Position numbers and translations under genes: made by a program. 64,000 nucleotides of DNA from Kocuria flava (GTDB taxonomy: Bacteria; Actinomycetota; Actinomycetes; Actinomycetales; Micrococcaceae), in contig NZ_CP013254.1 in assembly GCF_001482365.1 (NCBI RefSeq), forward strand, positions 744,001 through 808,000. The letters are read 5' to 3'. The notes under the pieces are model-generated. The model saw only the letters and a program-made list of their open reading frames with translations, searched no databases and was not told where the DNA came from. Position 1 is the first letter of the stretch. Every line of letters starts with the position of its first letter. Of this stretch, positions 8,681-17,014 are shown in pieces.

Positions 8681-8881
8681 GGCGCTCCCCTTCCGCGTCG
8701 CTCGTGACCGGGGCGCCCCCGCGCCCCCGGGCGGGACCGGACGGACGACGACGCCCCGCCGCGGCTCCCGCTCCTCCAGCAGAGCACCGCCGCGGCCGCA
8801 GCACAACGGGCCCGCGCCTCCCCGCCGGGATGTGACCCGGCGGCGGTGGGCGTGCGGCGTTCCGCTGCGGCGGGGCCGAGT

Positions 8882-9085
8882 TCAGCCCTCCTCGTTCTCC
8901 CCGTGGTCGCTCGAGCTGATGATCAGGAAGGTGATGCCGACGGCGAGGAAGGCGATGCCGCTGCCGGCGTTCTCGGCACCGAACGCGGTGCCGACCCCGA
9001 TTACGAGGAACACGACCCCCAGGACGAGGAACGTGCTGGTCCTCCGGTGCTCGGGACGGTGCGGTGGGTCGTCGTGGCGGGGCAT
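8882..9085 (-). CDS. Small two-helix membrane protein
   Basis: A 67-residue protein with a basic, His-rich N terminus (about 1-16) and two consecutive hydrophobic helices (about 17-35 and 42-58), ending in an acidic tail. No family is recognised; such proteins are common and uncharacterised in Micrococcaceae. The ATG at 9085 follows GGAAGGAA. It lies 24 bp downstream of the small export-type membrane protein gene, on the same strand, and may share its transcript. Confidence 0.65.
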   Translation of the reverse strand: MPRHDDPPHRPEHRRTSTFLVLGVVFLVIGVGTAFGAENAGSGIAFLAVGITFLIISSSDHGENEEG

Positions 9086-9109
9086 GGGGTTCCTTCCGGG
9101 AGCCGGGGG

Positions 9110-9583
9110 TCAGGGGCGGGCGAGCAGGTCCACGCCCAGGGCGGTGAGCAGGCCGAAGGCGGTGCCCCACAGCAGGATGGAGACGATCTGCCACAGGATC
9201 ACGGCGTTGCGGGCGGCGCCGAAGGAGACCATGGCGGTCGCGGTGATCTGGCTGGGCAGGATGGTCTGACCCAGGAGGCTGACCCCGGCCACGCCGTACC
9301 GGTCGAAGGCCCGCCGCAGCTTCTGCCGCTGGGCCGAGGGCTCCTTCCGGGAGTCGGCGAACCGCCCCCGCAGCCGGTGCGCGCCCAGCACCAGCAGCAG
9401 CATGGAGGCGATGTTGCCGACCACGGCCGCGCCGACGGCGGCGACCGGGTGCAGCCCCGCCAGGACGCCGATCACCGAGCCGAAGTAGGACTCGACGAAG
9501 GGCACGGCACCGGCGAGCAGCACCCCCAGCCACTGCAGCAGCGGGGGCAGGGACGAGGTGAAGTCCTGGAGGGTCTCGAGCAC
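9110..9583 (-). CDS. Small multidrug-export-type membrane protein
   Basis: A 157-residue membrane protein resembling the 'small multi-drug export protein' family. It has an N-terminal helix (LLQWLGVLLAGAVPFVESYFG), conserved proline and glutamate at the helix end, and three further hydrophobic segments separated by a basic loop (about residues 75-95). The transport role is inherited from the family name only. The GTG start at 9583 has an AAGGAT ribosome site; upstream in-frame codons run into low-complexity sequence. Confidence 0.65.
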   Translation of the reverse strand: MLETLQDFTSSLPPLLQWLGVLLAGAVPFVESYFGSVIGVLAGLHPVAAVGAAVVGNIASMLLLVLGAHRLRGRFADSRKEPSAQRQKLRRAFDRYGVAGVSLLGQTILPSQITATAMVSFGAARNAVILWQIVSILLWGTAFGLLTALGVDLLARP

Positions 9584-9734
9584 GGGGATCCTTCGGTCGT
9601 GGGGGCCGGGGCGCGCGGTGGCCGGATCCGGCGGTTCCCAGCGTAGGGACGCGGGTGCGGCGGCGGATCCGCCCGGAGGCTGAGCCGCGCGGGGGAGGTC
9701 GGGTGCCCCGGGAGGAGAGGACCGCCGGCCCCGG

Positions 9735-9749
9735 TAGCCTGGGGGCATG
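9735..9749 (+). promoter_or_regulatory. Leaderless-type promoter of cueP, -10 TAGCCT
   Basis: TAGCCT at 9735-9740 lies six bases before the ATG at 9747, with no ribosome binding site between them, consistent with a leaderless transcript. Confidence 0.45.
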
Positions 9750-10295
9750 AGATCCGTGCTGCTCCCGCTCCCCGCCGCCGCCGTGCTGCTCCTGTCCGCC
9801 TGCGCCGGGGACGACGGCTCCGCCGACCCCCTGCTGGCCGAGCACGGCCTGACCGGGATGAGCACGGAGGAGGTCGTGGCGCAGCTCGACCGCACCCACG
9901 AGGACCGCGAGGCCGGTCTCGCCGGGTCCGTGACCTACGACGAGGTGCTGCTGGCCGACGGCGCCGCGGAGACCTCCCTGCCGATGCCCGAGGACCGGTT
10001 CTACCTCGCGATCGCGCCGTACCGGACGACGACGCACGAGTGCTTCGCCCACAGCCTCTCCGGCTGCCAGGGGGAGCTCGTGGGCGAGGACCTCGACGTG
10101 CGGATCACCGACGCCTCCGGGGCGGTGCTCGTCGACGAGCAGGTCACCAGCTACGAGAACGGGTTCGTGGGCTTCTGGCTGCCCAAGGACATCACCGGCA
10201 CCGTGGAGGTCTCCTCCGCGGACGGGGCGGCGCGCACCGCGTTCGGGACCTCCGCCGGGGACCCGACCTGCCTGACCACCATGCGGCTGGTCTGA
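9747..10295 (+). CDS. cueP: CueP-family copper-binding lipoprotein
   Basis: A 182-residue lipoprotein. The signal peptide ends in the lipobox LSAC with Cys19 as the lipidated residue. The mature part has the CueP signatures: LAIAPYRTTTHECFAHSLSG around residues 90-110, followed by CQGEL, and a late DPTCLT near the C terminus. In Salmonella CueP three conserved cysteines bind copper in the periplasm and metallate SodC; here the protein would sit on the outer face of the membrane. No copper ATPase, oxidase or CsoR/CueR-type regulator is adjacent, so it looks like an orphan. Confidence 0.85.
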   Translation: MRSVLLPLPAAAVLLLSACAGDDGSADPLLAEHGLTGMSTEEVVAQLDRTHEDREAGLAGSVTYDEVLLADGAAETSLPMPEDRFYLAIAPYRTTTHECFAHSLSGCQGELVGEDLDVRITDASGAVLVDEQVTSYENGFVGFWLPKDITGTVEVSSADGAARTAFGTSAGDPTCLTTMRLV

Positions 10296-10377
10296 GCCCA
10301 GCGGCACCGCACACGGCCCGCGCGCCCGGCCGGGTTCCGCACCTCGGCCCGTGCCGCGGGGATCCCGTCGGTCCGGC

Positions 10378-11193
10378 TCAGACCCTGCCGGTCGAGCCGC
10401 CCAGGCGCTGGGAGATCTCCCCGGCGGCGGCGCGGCAGGCGTCCTGCAGCAGGCGGGCCTGCTCCTCGCCGACCCGGTAGCGGGGCGCGGCGATCATCGT
10501 GACCGCGACCAGCTCGCCGCGGTGGTCGTGGACGGGGGCGGCCACGCCGACCTCGTCCACCGAGGTCATCCCGTAGTTGAGGGCCACGCCGTCGCGGGCG
10601 ACCTCCGTCAGCAGCCCGAGGTAGGCGGTGACGGCGTCCTCGGTGGGGGCGGGGTGCTCGATCGCCCCGGACAGCAGCATCGTCCGGACCCGCTCGGCCG
10701 GCTGGCCGGCGAGGAAGACCTGCACCGAGGCGCTGTGCGCCGTGTTGAAGCGGGCACCCAGCGGGGTGGTGTGCTTGATCTGGCGGCGGCTGGGGATCTG
10801 CTCGACGCACACGCTCTCGGCACCGTTCCACAGCATCAGGGTGCTCGTCTCCCCGGTCTGCTCGGCCAGGGCCTGGAGCACCGGGTAGGCGACCCGCCGC
10901 TCGTCGAGGTCGGCCAGCAGGGGACCGGTCACGGAGATCAGCCCGAGCCCGAGCCGGAAGCGGCGGCTCTGCGGGTCCCGCTCGACCAGCTCCTCCTGCT
11001 CGAGGACCGAGAGGATCCGCGAGACCGTGCTCTTGTGCAGGCCGACCTGCGCGGCGATCTCGGTGACGCCCAGCGACGGGCTCTCCGTGGAGAAGCAGCG
11101 CAGCACGCTGATCGCGTTGGAGACGACGGAGGCGGCGCGGGCCTCGCCGTTGGACGGGGAGCTCTCGGCTGACACAGGCATAGGACTGACCAT
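10378..11193 (-). CDS. IclR-family transcriptional regulator
   Basis: A 271-residue IclR-type regulator. The N-terminal winged helix-turn-helix (about residues 24-85) contains GVTEIAAQVGLHKSTVSRIL. The C-terminal effector domain follows, with ARFNTAHSASVQVFLAG and GVAAPVHDHRGELVAV typical of the family. It is the last gene of a minus-strand run containing creatininase, creatinase and a BCCT transporter, and probably responds to a metabolite of that pathway. Two strong hairpins separate it from the BCCT gene, so it may have its own promoter. The start may be 11193 or the in-frame ATG at 11181. Confidence 0.85.
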   Translation of the reverse strand: MVSPMPVSAESSPSNGEARAASVVSNAISVLRCFSTESPSLGVTEIAAQVGLHKSTVSRILSVLEQEELVERDPQSRRFRLGLGLISVTGPLLADLDERRVAYPVLQALAEQTGETSTLMLWNGAESVCVEQIPSRRQIKHTTPLGARFNTAHSASVQVFLAGQPAERVRTMLLSGAIEHPAPTEDAVTAYLGLLTEVARDGVALNYGMTSVDEVGVAAPVHDHRGELVAVTMIAAPRYRVGEEQARLLQDACRAAAGEISQRLGGSTGRV

Positions 11194-11275
11194 TCTTCAC
11201 CATCGGACGGTTCCCGCGGGCCCGCACCGGCGCGCGCCGTGCCACGGGGCCCGCGACCCGGCCGGGCACGGGCAC

Positions 11276-11369
11276 GGCACCGGGTGCGGCGCCTCGGGAC
11301 GCCGCACCCGGTGCCGGTGCTGGGGGAGGGGGCCGCCCGCCGTCCCCCGTCGGGGGGAGCGGGCGGCCC
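11276..11369 (-). terminator. Double hairpin downstream of the BCCT gene
   Basis: The first stem has perfect 16-bp arms at 11276-11291 and 11300-11315 with an 8-nt loop. The second pairs GGGCCGCCCGC at about 11330-11340 with GCGGGCGGCCC at 11359-11369. Both lie between the BCCT stop (11383) and the start of the iclR gene (11193), as expected for intrinsic termination without a T-tract. Confidence 0.65.
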
Positions 11370-11382
11370 GGGGCTCAGCGGC

Positions 11383-13221
11383 TCAGGGGCCGGTGGCCGC
11401 CGGTTCGGTGCCGGCCCGGGCGGAGGCCGGACCGGTGCCGTTCGGGCTCGGCCGCTCCGGACCCGGCTGCTCCGGCCCCGCCCGTTCCGCGCGCGGGGCC
11501 GGCGGGAGGTCCCCGGCCTCCATGCGGGCCCCGGCGAGGCGCTCCGCGGCGGTGGGCGTCGGGTCGTTGACCTCCCGCTCCAGGCGCACGATCTCCCGGT
11601 TGCGGGTGATCAGACGGCGGACCAGGTTGGCGATCATGAGCAGGATGATGAAGGAGAACGGGAACGCGCCGATGATGGTGCCGGTCTGGACCGTGTCCAC
11701 CACGGCCGTCCCGCCGAGGGTCAGCAGCGTGACGGCCACGGCCCCGATGCTGGCCACGAGCACGACGCGGAAGAGGGGGCCGGCCTTGCGCGGGGCGGAG
11801 ACGAACTCCGCCAGGGCGTGGGCGCCGGAGTCCAGCGAGGTGACGTAGTAGGTGGCCACGAGCACGGTCGCCACCACGAGCAGCAGGGACCCGATGACGG
11901 GCACGGACTCGAGCATCACGAACAGCCCGCTCGAGGTGTCGGCGGCCACGGCCCCGGAGATGCCCCGGTCGCTGCGGTCGTCGTAGTACAGGGCGGCCGA
12001 GCCGATGACGCCGATCCAGATCATGACGATCAGGGAGGGGACCACGGTGACGCCGATGACGAACTCGCGGATCGTGCGCCCGCGGGAGATGCGGGCGATG
12101 AACCCGGCGACGAAGGGGCTGAAGGCGATCACCCAGCACCAGATGAACACGGTCCACCAGCCGTTCCAGCTGTCCTGCCAGGTCTCCAGCGGCCGGCCCG
12201 AGGTGCCGGCGTCGGTCCAGAAGCTCATCGCGGTGAAGTTCGCGAGGAAGGAGCCGAAGGTCTGGGTGATGTTCGAGAGCAGGAAGATCGTGGGGCCGAA
12301 GACGAACACGGCCGCGATCAGCACGATGCTCAGCACGGAGTTGAGCTCGCTGACGCGCTTCATGCCCTTGTTGATCCCGAAGAACGCCGAGACGGCGGTG
12401 AGCCCGCCCAGCCCGAGGATGACGACCAGCCACAGGCCCGGGCCCGAGGAGACCCCGGTGAAGGAGCCAAGACCGGAGCTGAACTGCATGGCGGCGAAGC
12501 CGAAGGAGGTGGCCAGGCCGAGGACCGTGGCGCTGATGGCGAGCAGCTCCACGACCACGCCGGCCCCGCGCTGGGACCACTTGGGCAGGATGTCCACGGT
12601 GGCCTCGCGGAAGGTCAGGGTCTTGCCCAGGTTGTGGTGGGAGTAGGCCAGGCACACGGCGACCACGCAGTACATCGCCCACGCGGTGAAGCCCCAGTGG
12701 AAGTAGGACCAGACCATGGCGCCCTCGCCGGCACCGTCCGGGCCGGCGGGCACCACCGGGTTCTCGTCGCGCAGCATGATGGGCTCGGCCACGGACCAGA
12801 AGATCAGGCCGATGCCCTGTCCGCAGGCGAAGAGCATCGAGTACCAGGCGAACTTCCCGTGCTCGGGGCGGGCGTCCGGGCCGCCGAGGCGGACCTTGCC
12901 GACCCGGCTGAACACCAGCCACAGGCACACCGCCACGGCCACGACCGAGTAGAGGATGAACAGCCACGTGAAGTTGCCGGTCACGAACGTGCGCGCGCCG
13001 GAGATCGACTCCGCGGCGCCGGCCGGGTCGAGCGTGACGACCACCAGCACGGCGATGATCAGCAGCGGCGGCAGGACGGCGATGATGGTCCGGTCCAGGG
13101 GCGGCAGGTGACGGCCGCGGAAGCGCGGGATGTTGATGGCCCCGGTCGTCACGTCGACGTCGGAGTACCCGTTGCCGTGGTCCGGCGCGGACGCCGGACC
13201 GGTCTCGAGGTGCTTGGTCAT
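11383..13221 (-). CDS. BCCT-family transporter with atypical substrate-site residues
   Basis: A 612-residue transporter of the betaine/carnitine/choline family with twelve hydrophobic segments and charged tails. Two hallmark regions differ from betaine and choline members. The helix-3 motif reads ACGQGIG (betaine carriers: GMGIG; choline carriers: GIGID). The helix-8 box reads WTVFIWCWVIAFSPF, where betaine carriers have a W-W pair followed by W (WAWWISWSPF); Val and Phe replace two of the tryptophans. It starts 7 bp after the creatininase stop on the same strand. I infer a non-betaine substrate such as creatinine or creatine; sodium or proton coupling cannot be told. Confidence 0.9.
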   Translation of the reverse strand: MTKHLETGPASAPDHGNGYSDVDVTTGAINIPRFRGRHLPPLDRTIIAVLPPLLIIAVLVVVTLDPAGAAESISGARTFVTGNFTWLFILYSVVAVAVCLWLVFSRVGKVRLGGPDARPEHGKFAWYSMLFACGQGIGLIFWSVAEPIMLRDENPVVPAGPDGAGEGAMVWSYFHWGFTAWAMYCVVAVCLAYSHHNLGKTLTFREATVDILPKWSQRGAGVVVELLAISATVLGLATSFGFAAMQFSSGLGSFTGVSSGPGLWLVVILGLGGLTAVSAFFGINKGMKRVSELNSVLSIVLIAAVFVFGPTIFLLSNITQTFGSFLANFTAMSFWTDAGTSGRPLETWQDSWNGWWTVFIWCWVIAFSPFVAGFIARISRGRTIREFVIGVTVVPSLIVMIWIGVIGSAALYYDDRSDRGISGAVAADTSSGLFVMLESVPVIGSLLLVVATVLVATYYVTSLDSGAHALAEFVSAPRKAGPLFRVVLVASIGAVAVTLLTLGGTAVVDTVQTGTIIGAFPFSFIILLMIANLVRRLITRNREIVRLEREVNDPTPTAAERLAGARMEAGDLPPAPRAERAGPEQPGPERPSPNGTGPASARAGTEPAATGP

Positions 13222-13228
13222 GTCGGAC

Positions 13229-14005
13229 TCACTTCCCGAACTCGCTGGAGACCGCGCGGGCGATGCCTGCCCGCACGGCGTTGAGCAGCAGCTCGCCCCG
13301 CTCCGCGGTGGCGCCTGCCGGTGAGGAGAGGCAGCCCGAGCCCGGGGTGCGGGCCGGGTCCTCGGGGAACACGTCGTAGGGGGTCAGCTCGGCCGGGGGG
13401 TGGACCGGGGCCCGGGACATGTCGACCTTCCCGGGGTGCAGGTGGAGCATCAGGGAGGTCTCGAGCACGCCGCCGTGCTCGATGTCCCAGCCGAGGAAGC
13501 CGTCGGGGAAGACGGCCTCCAGGGTCTGCTCGTCGACGAAGTCCCAGTAGGACAGCAGCAGCGCCCGCACCGGCCCGCCGTCGTCGTCGCGGTGCTCGCG
13601 CACGGCCAGGTCGAGGCCCTCGTAGAGGAACTGGTAGTTCTCGAAGTGGCCGTTGACGACCACGACCCGGCGGATGCCGTGGCGGAAGAACTCGGAGACC
13701 ACGTCGCGGGTCTGCAGGATCAGCACCTGCCCCGACAGGCTCGTGGTGCCCACGCGGTGGTTGCCGCCGCCGGAGCGCGGCTGGGACTTGTAGCCGTAGC
13801 GGAACGCCGGGGCGACCACGGCGTCGAGGTCGTCGGCGACCGCGGCGCAGACGGCGGTGGAGAGCATCGCGTCCACCCCCAGCGGCATGTGGGGGCCGTG
13901 CTGCTCGGTGGCCCCGGTGGGCACGAGCACCAGGCCGTGGCCGGTGGACGCGTACTCCTCGTACGAGGCGGCGTCGAGGTCTTCGAGGTGGCGGGTGCTG
14001 ACCAC
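13229..14005 (-). CDS. crnA: Creatininase (creatinine amidohydrolase)
   Basis: A 258-residue enzyme that reversibly opens creatinine to creatine. It matches the remembered Pseudomonas creatininase along most of its length: GATEQHGPHMPLGVD (about 32-46) with metal ligands Glu and His, YGYKSQPRSGGGNH, the NGHFEN metal loop near 118, and SYWDFV followed by FLGWDIEHGG near 170-180. The full motif set marks a true creatininase rather than the mycofactocin-type relatives. It is cytoplasmic and uses zinc or manganese. The GTG start at 14005 follows GAAGGAT. It is translated just ahead of the BCCT gene (7-bp gap), so import and ring opening are probably co-expressed. Confidence 0.93.
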   Translation of the reverse strand: MVSTRHLEDLDAASYEEYASTGHGLVLVPTGATEQHGPHMPLGVDAMLSTAVCAAVADDLDAVVAPAFRYGYKSQPRSGGGNHRVGTTSLSGQVLILQTRDVVSEFFRHGIRRVVVVNGHFENYQFLYEGLDLAVREHRDDDGGPVRALLLSYWDFVDEQTLEAVFPDGFLGWDIEHGGVLETSLMLHLHPGKVDMSRAPVHPPAELTPYDVFPEDPARTPGSGCLSSPAGATAERGELLLNAVRAGIARAVSSEFGK

Positions 14006-14088
14006 AGGGATCCTTCCGTGTGCCCGGGGCGCCGGCGGCGCGGACCCGGTGCGGGGTGCGGGGTTCCCGGGCGGCAGGCCCGGGGAGA

Positions 14089-14120
14089 CCGGTGGCGCCG
14101 CCCGCGGGCGGCGCCACCGG
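14089..14120 (-). terminator. Strong hairpin between creatinase and creatininase genes
   Basis: A perfect inverted repeat with 16-bp arms and no spacer (14089-14104 and 14105-14120) follows the creatinase stop at 14132. It may end the creatinase transcript or reduce read-through into crnA. Confidence 0.6.
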
Positions 14121-14131
14121 GGAGGAGCGGC

Positions 14132-15388
14132 TCAGGCCTCGATGATGTTGTGCTCGGGGCCGTAGGGGAACTTGGTGATGTTCTCGGCGCCGTCCTCGCC
14201 GACCACCAGGATGTCGTGCTCGCGGTAGCCGCCGGCGCCCGGCTCGCCCTCCGGGATCGTGATCATCGGCTCCATGGACACGACCATGCCCGGCTCCAGC
14301 ACCGTGTCGATGTCCTCGCGCAGCTCCAGGCCGGCCTCGCGGCCGTAGTAGTGGCTGAGGACGCCGAAGGAGTGGCCGTAGCCGAAGGTGCGGTTGGCCA
14401 GCAGGCCGTGGGAGACGAAGATCTCGTTGAGCTCCGCGGCGATGTCCTTGCACACCGCGCCCGGCTTGATCAGCTCGAGGCCGCGCTCGTGGACCTGGAC
14501 GTTGATCTCCCACAGCTCGCGCGAGCGGGCGTCCGGCTCGCCCAGGAACAGGGTGCGCTCGAGGGCGGTGTAGTAGCCGGAGGTCATCGGGAAGCAGTTC
14601 AGGGACAGGATGTCCCCGCGCTGCAGCTTGCGGGTGGTGGCCCAGTTGTGGGCGCCGTCGGTGTTGATCCCGGACTGGAACCACACCCAGGTGTCGCGCA
14701 CCTCGCGGTGCGGGAAGGTGCGGGCGATCTCGTGGACCATCGCCTCCGTGCCGGCCAGCGCGACCTCGTACTCGGTGATGCCCTCGCGGATCGCGGCGCG
14801 GATGGCCTCGCCGCCGAGGTCGCCGATGCGGGCGCCGTGCTTGATGACCTCGATCTCCTCGGCGGACTTGATCATGCGCTGGCGCATGGCGTCCTGGGAG
14901 ACGTCGGTGAGCTCGGCGCCCTCGAAGGCGGCCTGGATGCGCTGACGGGTCAGCAGCGGCAGGGCGTCGTCCTCCACGCCGATCCGGTTCGCCTTCACGC
15001 CCCGCTGGCGCAGGACCTCCTGGAGGGCGAAGTAGAAGTTGTCGCGCTGCCAGTCGGTGTAGACGATGTTGTCGCCGTAGCTGGTGCGCCACGGCATGCC
15101 GGCGTCGATGTTGGCGGTGACCGTGACCGAGTCGTCGGCGGTGACGACCAGGGCGTAGTTGCGGCCGAACGTCGTGTACAGGAAGTCCGAGTAGTACTTG
15201 ATGCCGTGGTAGCTGGTGAGGATGACGGCGTCCAGCTGCTTGGCCGCCATGATCTTCCGCAGGCCGGTGAGGCGGCGCTCGAACTCGGCGTCGGAGAAGG
15301 TCAGCTGCTCCTTCTGGCCGTTGTGCAGGACCTTCAGGCGCTCGAGCTCGGCGACGGAGGTGGCGTTGGCGGTGGTCGTGGTGGTCAT
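14132..15388 (-). CDS. Creatinase (creatine amidinohydrolase)
   Basis: A 418-residue enzyme that hydrolyses creatine to sarcosine and urea. It has the pita-bread (aminopeptidase P/prolidase) fold but uses no metal. The C-terminal half carries FGYGHSFGVLSHYYGREAGL and VVSMEPMITIPEGEPGAGGY, which match the remembered Pseudomonas putida creatinase nearly residue for residue, including the catalytic histidine of GHSFG. Length is about that of the family (around 400-410) with a short extra N terminus. ATG 15388 follows GGAAGGATCACC. Product sarcosine feeds the sox genes across the divergent gap. No urease gene is in the window, so the fate of urea is unknown. Confidence 0.94.
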   Translation of the reverse strand: MTTTTTANATSVAELERLKVLHNGQKEQLTFSDAEFERRLTGLRKIMAAKQLDAVILTSYHGIKYYSDFLYTTFGRNYALVVTADDSVTVTANIDAGMPWRTSYGDNIVYTDWQRDNFYFALQEVLRQRGVKANRIGVEDDALPLLTRQRIQAAFEGAELTDVSQDAMRQRMIKSAEEIEVIKHGARIGDLGGEAIRAAIREGITEYEVALAGTEAMVHEIARTFPHREVRDTWVWFQSGINTDGAHNWATTRKLQRGDILSLNCFPMTSGYYTALERTLFLGEPDARSRELWEINVQVHERGLELIKPGAVCKDIAAELNEIFVSHGLLANRTFGYGHSFGVLSHYYGREAGLELREDIDTVLEPGMVVSMEPMITIPEGEPGAGGYREHDILVVGEDGAENITKFPYGPEHNIIEA

Positions 15389-15481
15389 GGTGATCCTTCC
15401 GTGGGTGGTGCGTGCTTCGGGTGTGGAGTGGTCCGCGCCGGGCGGCGCCGGACCGGGAGGGGTGGTCTGTTCGGGGAGCGC

Positions 15482-16825
15482 TCAGTGCTCCAGGGGCTTG
15501 CCGCCGGTCTCCCGGGAGAGGGCGACGGCGACGAAGGACACGGCCGCGGCGGCCATCAGGTACCAGGCCGGGGCGAGGTTGGTGGCGAAGGCGGAGATCA
15601 GCAGCGTGGCCATGAAGGGTGCGGTGCCGCCGAAGACGGCGTTGGCGAGGTTGAAGCTCACGGCGAAGCCGGTGTAGCGGATGCGGGTCGGGAACAGCTC
15701 GGCCAGGAAGCTCGGCAGCGTGCCGTCGTTGAGGGTCAGCATCGCCCCCAGCAGCACCTGGACGGCCAGCACGGCCAGGAACGTCCCGGACTCCAGGACC
15801 ATGAACGCCGGCACGGTCAGCACGACGAAGCTCACGGACGCCGCCATGAGCATCCGCTTGCGGCCGAAGCGGTCCGAGGCCAGGCCGGTGAGGAAGATGA
15901 AGCCCACGTAGGACAGCAGCGCCAGCGAGGTGGCCAGGAACGACTCGGTCTTCCCGAGCCCGATCTCCTCGGAGAGGTAGGTCGGCATGTAGCTCAGCAA
16001 CACGTAGAAGCCCACGGCGTTGAGCAGCACCGCGCCGACCGCGCGCAGCAGGGCGCCCCAGTGGTTGCGGAACATGTCCCGGACCGGGGCCTGGATGACC
16101 TCGTCCTCCTCGGCGAGCTCCTGGAACGCGGGGGTGTCCTCGAGCTTCGTGCGGATGTAGCGGCCGATCAGGCCCATGGGCGCCGCGAGCAGGAAGGGGA
16201 TGCGCCAGCCCCAGCTGTTGAGCTGGTCGTCGGAGAGCAGCGCGGTCAGCCCGGCCACGAACAGGGAGCCGAAGAGCAGACCGGTGGCCGTGGAGGCCGG
16301 GACCACGGCGGCGTAGAGGCCGCGGCGGTTGGCGGGGGCGTACTCGACGAGGAACGCCGAGGCCCCGGCGTACTCGCCGGCCGCGGAGAAGCCCTGCACG
16401 ATGCGCACCACGAGCAGCAGCACCGGCGCGAAGATCCCGATGGTCGCGTAGCCCGGGATGAGGGCGATGCAGAACGTGGAGACGGACATGATGAGGATCG
16501 ACAGGGACAGCGCGGTGCGCCGGCCGAGCTTGTCGCCCAGGTGCCCCCAGACGAAACCGCCGAGCGGGCGGACGAAGAACGAGATCGCGAACAGGGCGAA
16601 GGTCGCCAGCAGGGCCGTCTGCGGGTCCGACTCCGGGAAGAAGACCACCGCGATGGTCGCGGCCAGGTACCCGTAGATCGCGTAGTCGAACCACTCGACG
16701 AAGTTGCCGATGAAGCTCGCGGTCACCACGCGGCGGCGGACCGAGGGGTCCGGGGCGCCCGGGGCCGGCGGGCTCGCCGGCACGGCCTGGGCCGCAGCGG
16801 CGGCGGCGTCGGAGGAGTGTGACAT
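15482..16825 (-). CDS. MFS transporter, metabolite:H+ symporter (ProP-like)
   Basis: A 447-residue transporter of the metabolite:H+ symporter branch. It opens with ASFIGNFVEWFDYAIYGYLA, the signature start of this group, and has WGHLGDKLGRRTAL as motif A, about twelve membrane segments and the characteristic GFSAAGEYAGASAFL. Relatives carry proline/betaine, citrate, dicarboxylates or ketoglutarate. Its place 93 bp before creatinase points to uptake of creatine, creatinine or sarcosine (inference). ATG 16825 has AGGGAG upstream; the longer frame to 16876 starts inside the operator-like repeat and is rejected. Confidence 0.88.
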   Translation of the reverse strand: MSHSSDAAAAAAQAVPASPPAPGAPDPSVRRRVVTASFIGNFVEWFDYAIYGYLAATIAVVFFPESDPQTALLATFALFAISFFVRPLGGFVWGHLGDKLGRRTALSLSILIMSVSTFCIALIPGYATIGIFAPVLLLVVRIVQGFSAAGEYAGASAFLVEYAPANRRGLYAAVVPASTATGLLFGSLFVAGLTALLSDDQLNSWGWRIPFLLAAPMGLIGRYIRTKLEDTPAFQELAEEDEVIQAPVRDMFRNHWGALLRAVGAVLLNAVGFYVLLSYMPTYLSEEIGLGKTESFLATSLALLSYVGFIFLTGLASDRFGRKRMLMAASVSFVVLTVPAFMVLESGTFLAVLAVQVLLGAMLTLNDGTLPSFLAELFPTRIRYTGFAVSFNLANAVFGGTAPFMATLLISAFATNLAPAWYLMAAAAVSFVAVALSRETGGKPLEH

Positions 16826-16845
16826 GTCATCTCCCTGGGGTGGTG

Positions 16846-16864
16846 TGTTGCATCTTTTGCAACA
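16846..16864. promoter_or_regulatory. Inverted repeat operator candidate TGTTGCA-N5-TGCAACA
   Basis: TGTTGCATCTTTTGCAACA is a perfect 7-5-7 inverted repeat 21 bp upstream of the MFS start codon. A further GTTGC follows at about 16866, and TGCAACACGGTTGC occurs near 16944. The half-site TGTTGC/GCAACA also occurs at 31103-31119. Placement and symmetry fit a repressor site; which regulator binds is not known. Confidence 0.5.
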
Positions 16865-17014
16865 GCGTTGCCTCAATGTAGGGAGTGGTCCGGCTCACGG
16901 TCAATGGGTTCCGCGTTAATTCGTGTTAACCATCGGTAACGGTCTGCAACACGGTTGCTTCGGGCGCGGGGATGACGGCATGCGCATGCGCCGCCCGGGC
17001 CGGCGCGGAGGTTC

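Noticed and set aside
13229..14005. Mycofactocin-type creatininase homologue (MftE)
   Set aside because: No mycofactocin genes are adjacent, and the protein carries the complete creatininase signature including YGYKSQ and WDIEHGG beside creatinase.
13400..16822. An 1140-codon plus-strand frame over the creatinase and MFS genes
   Set aside because: It is the antisense of three motif-verified minus-strand genes and lacks any domain.
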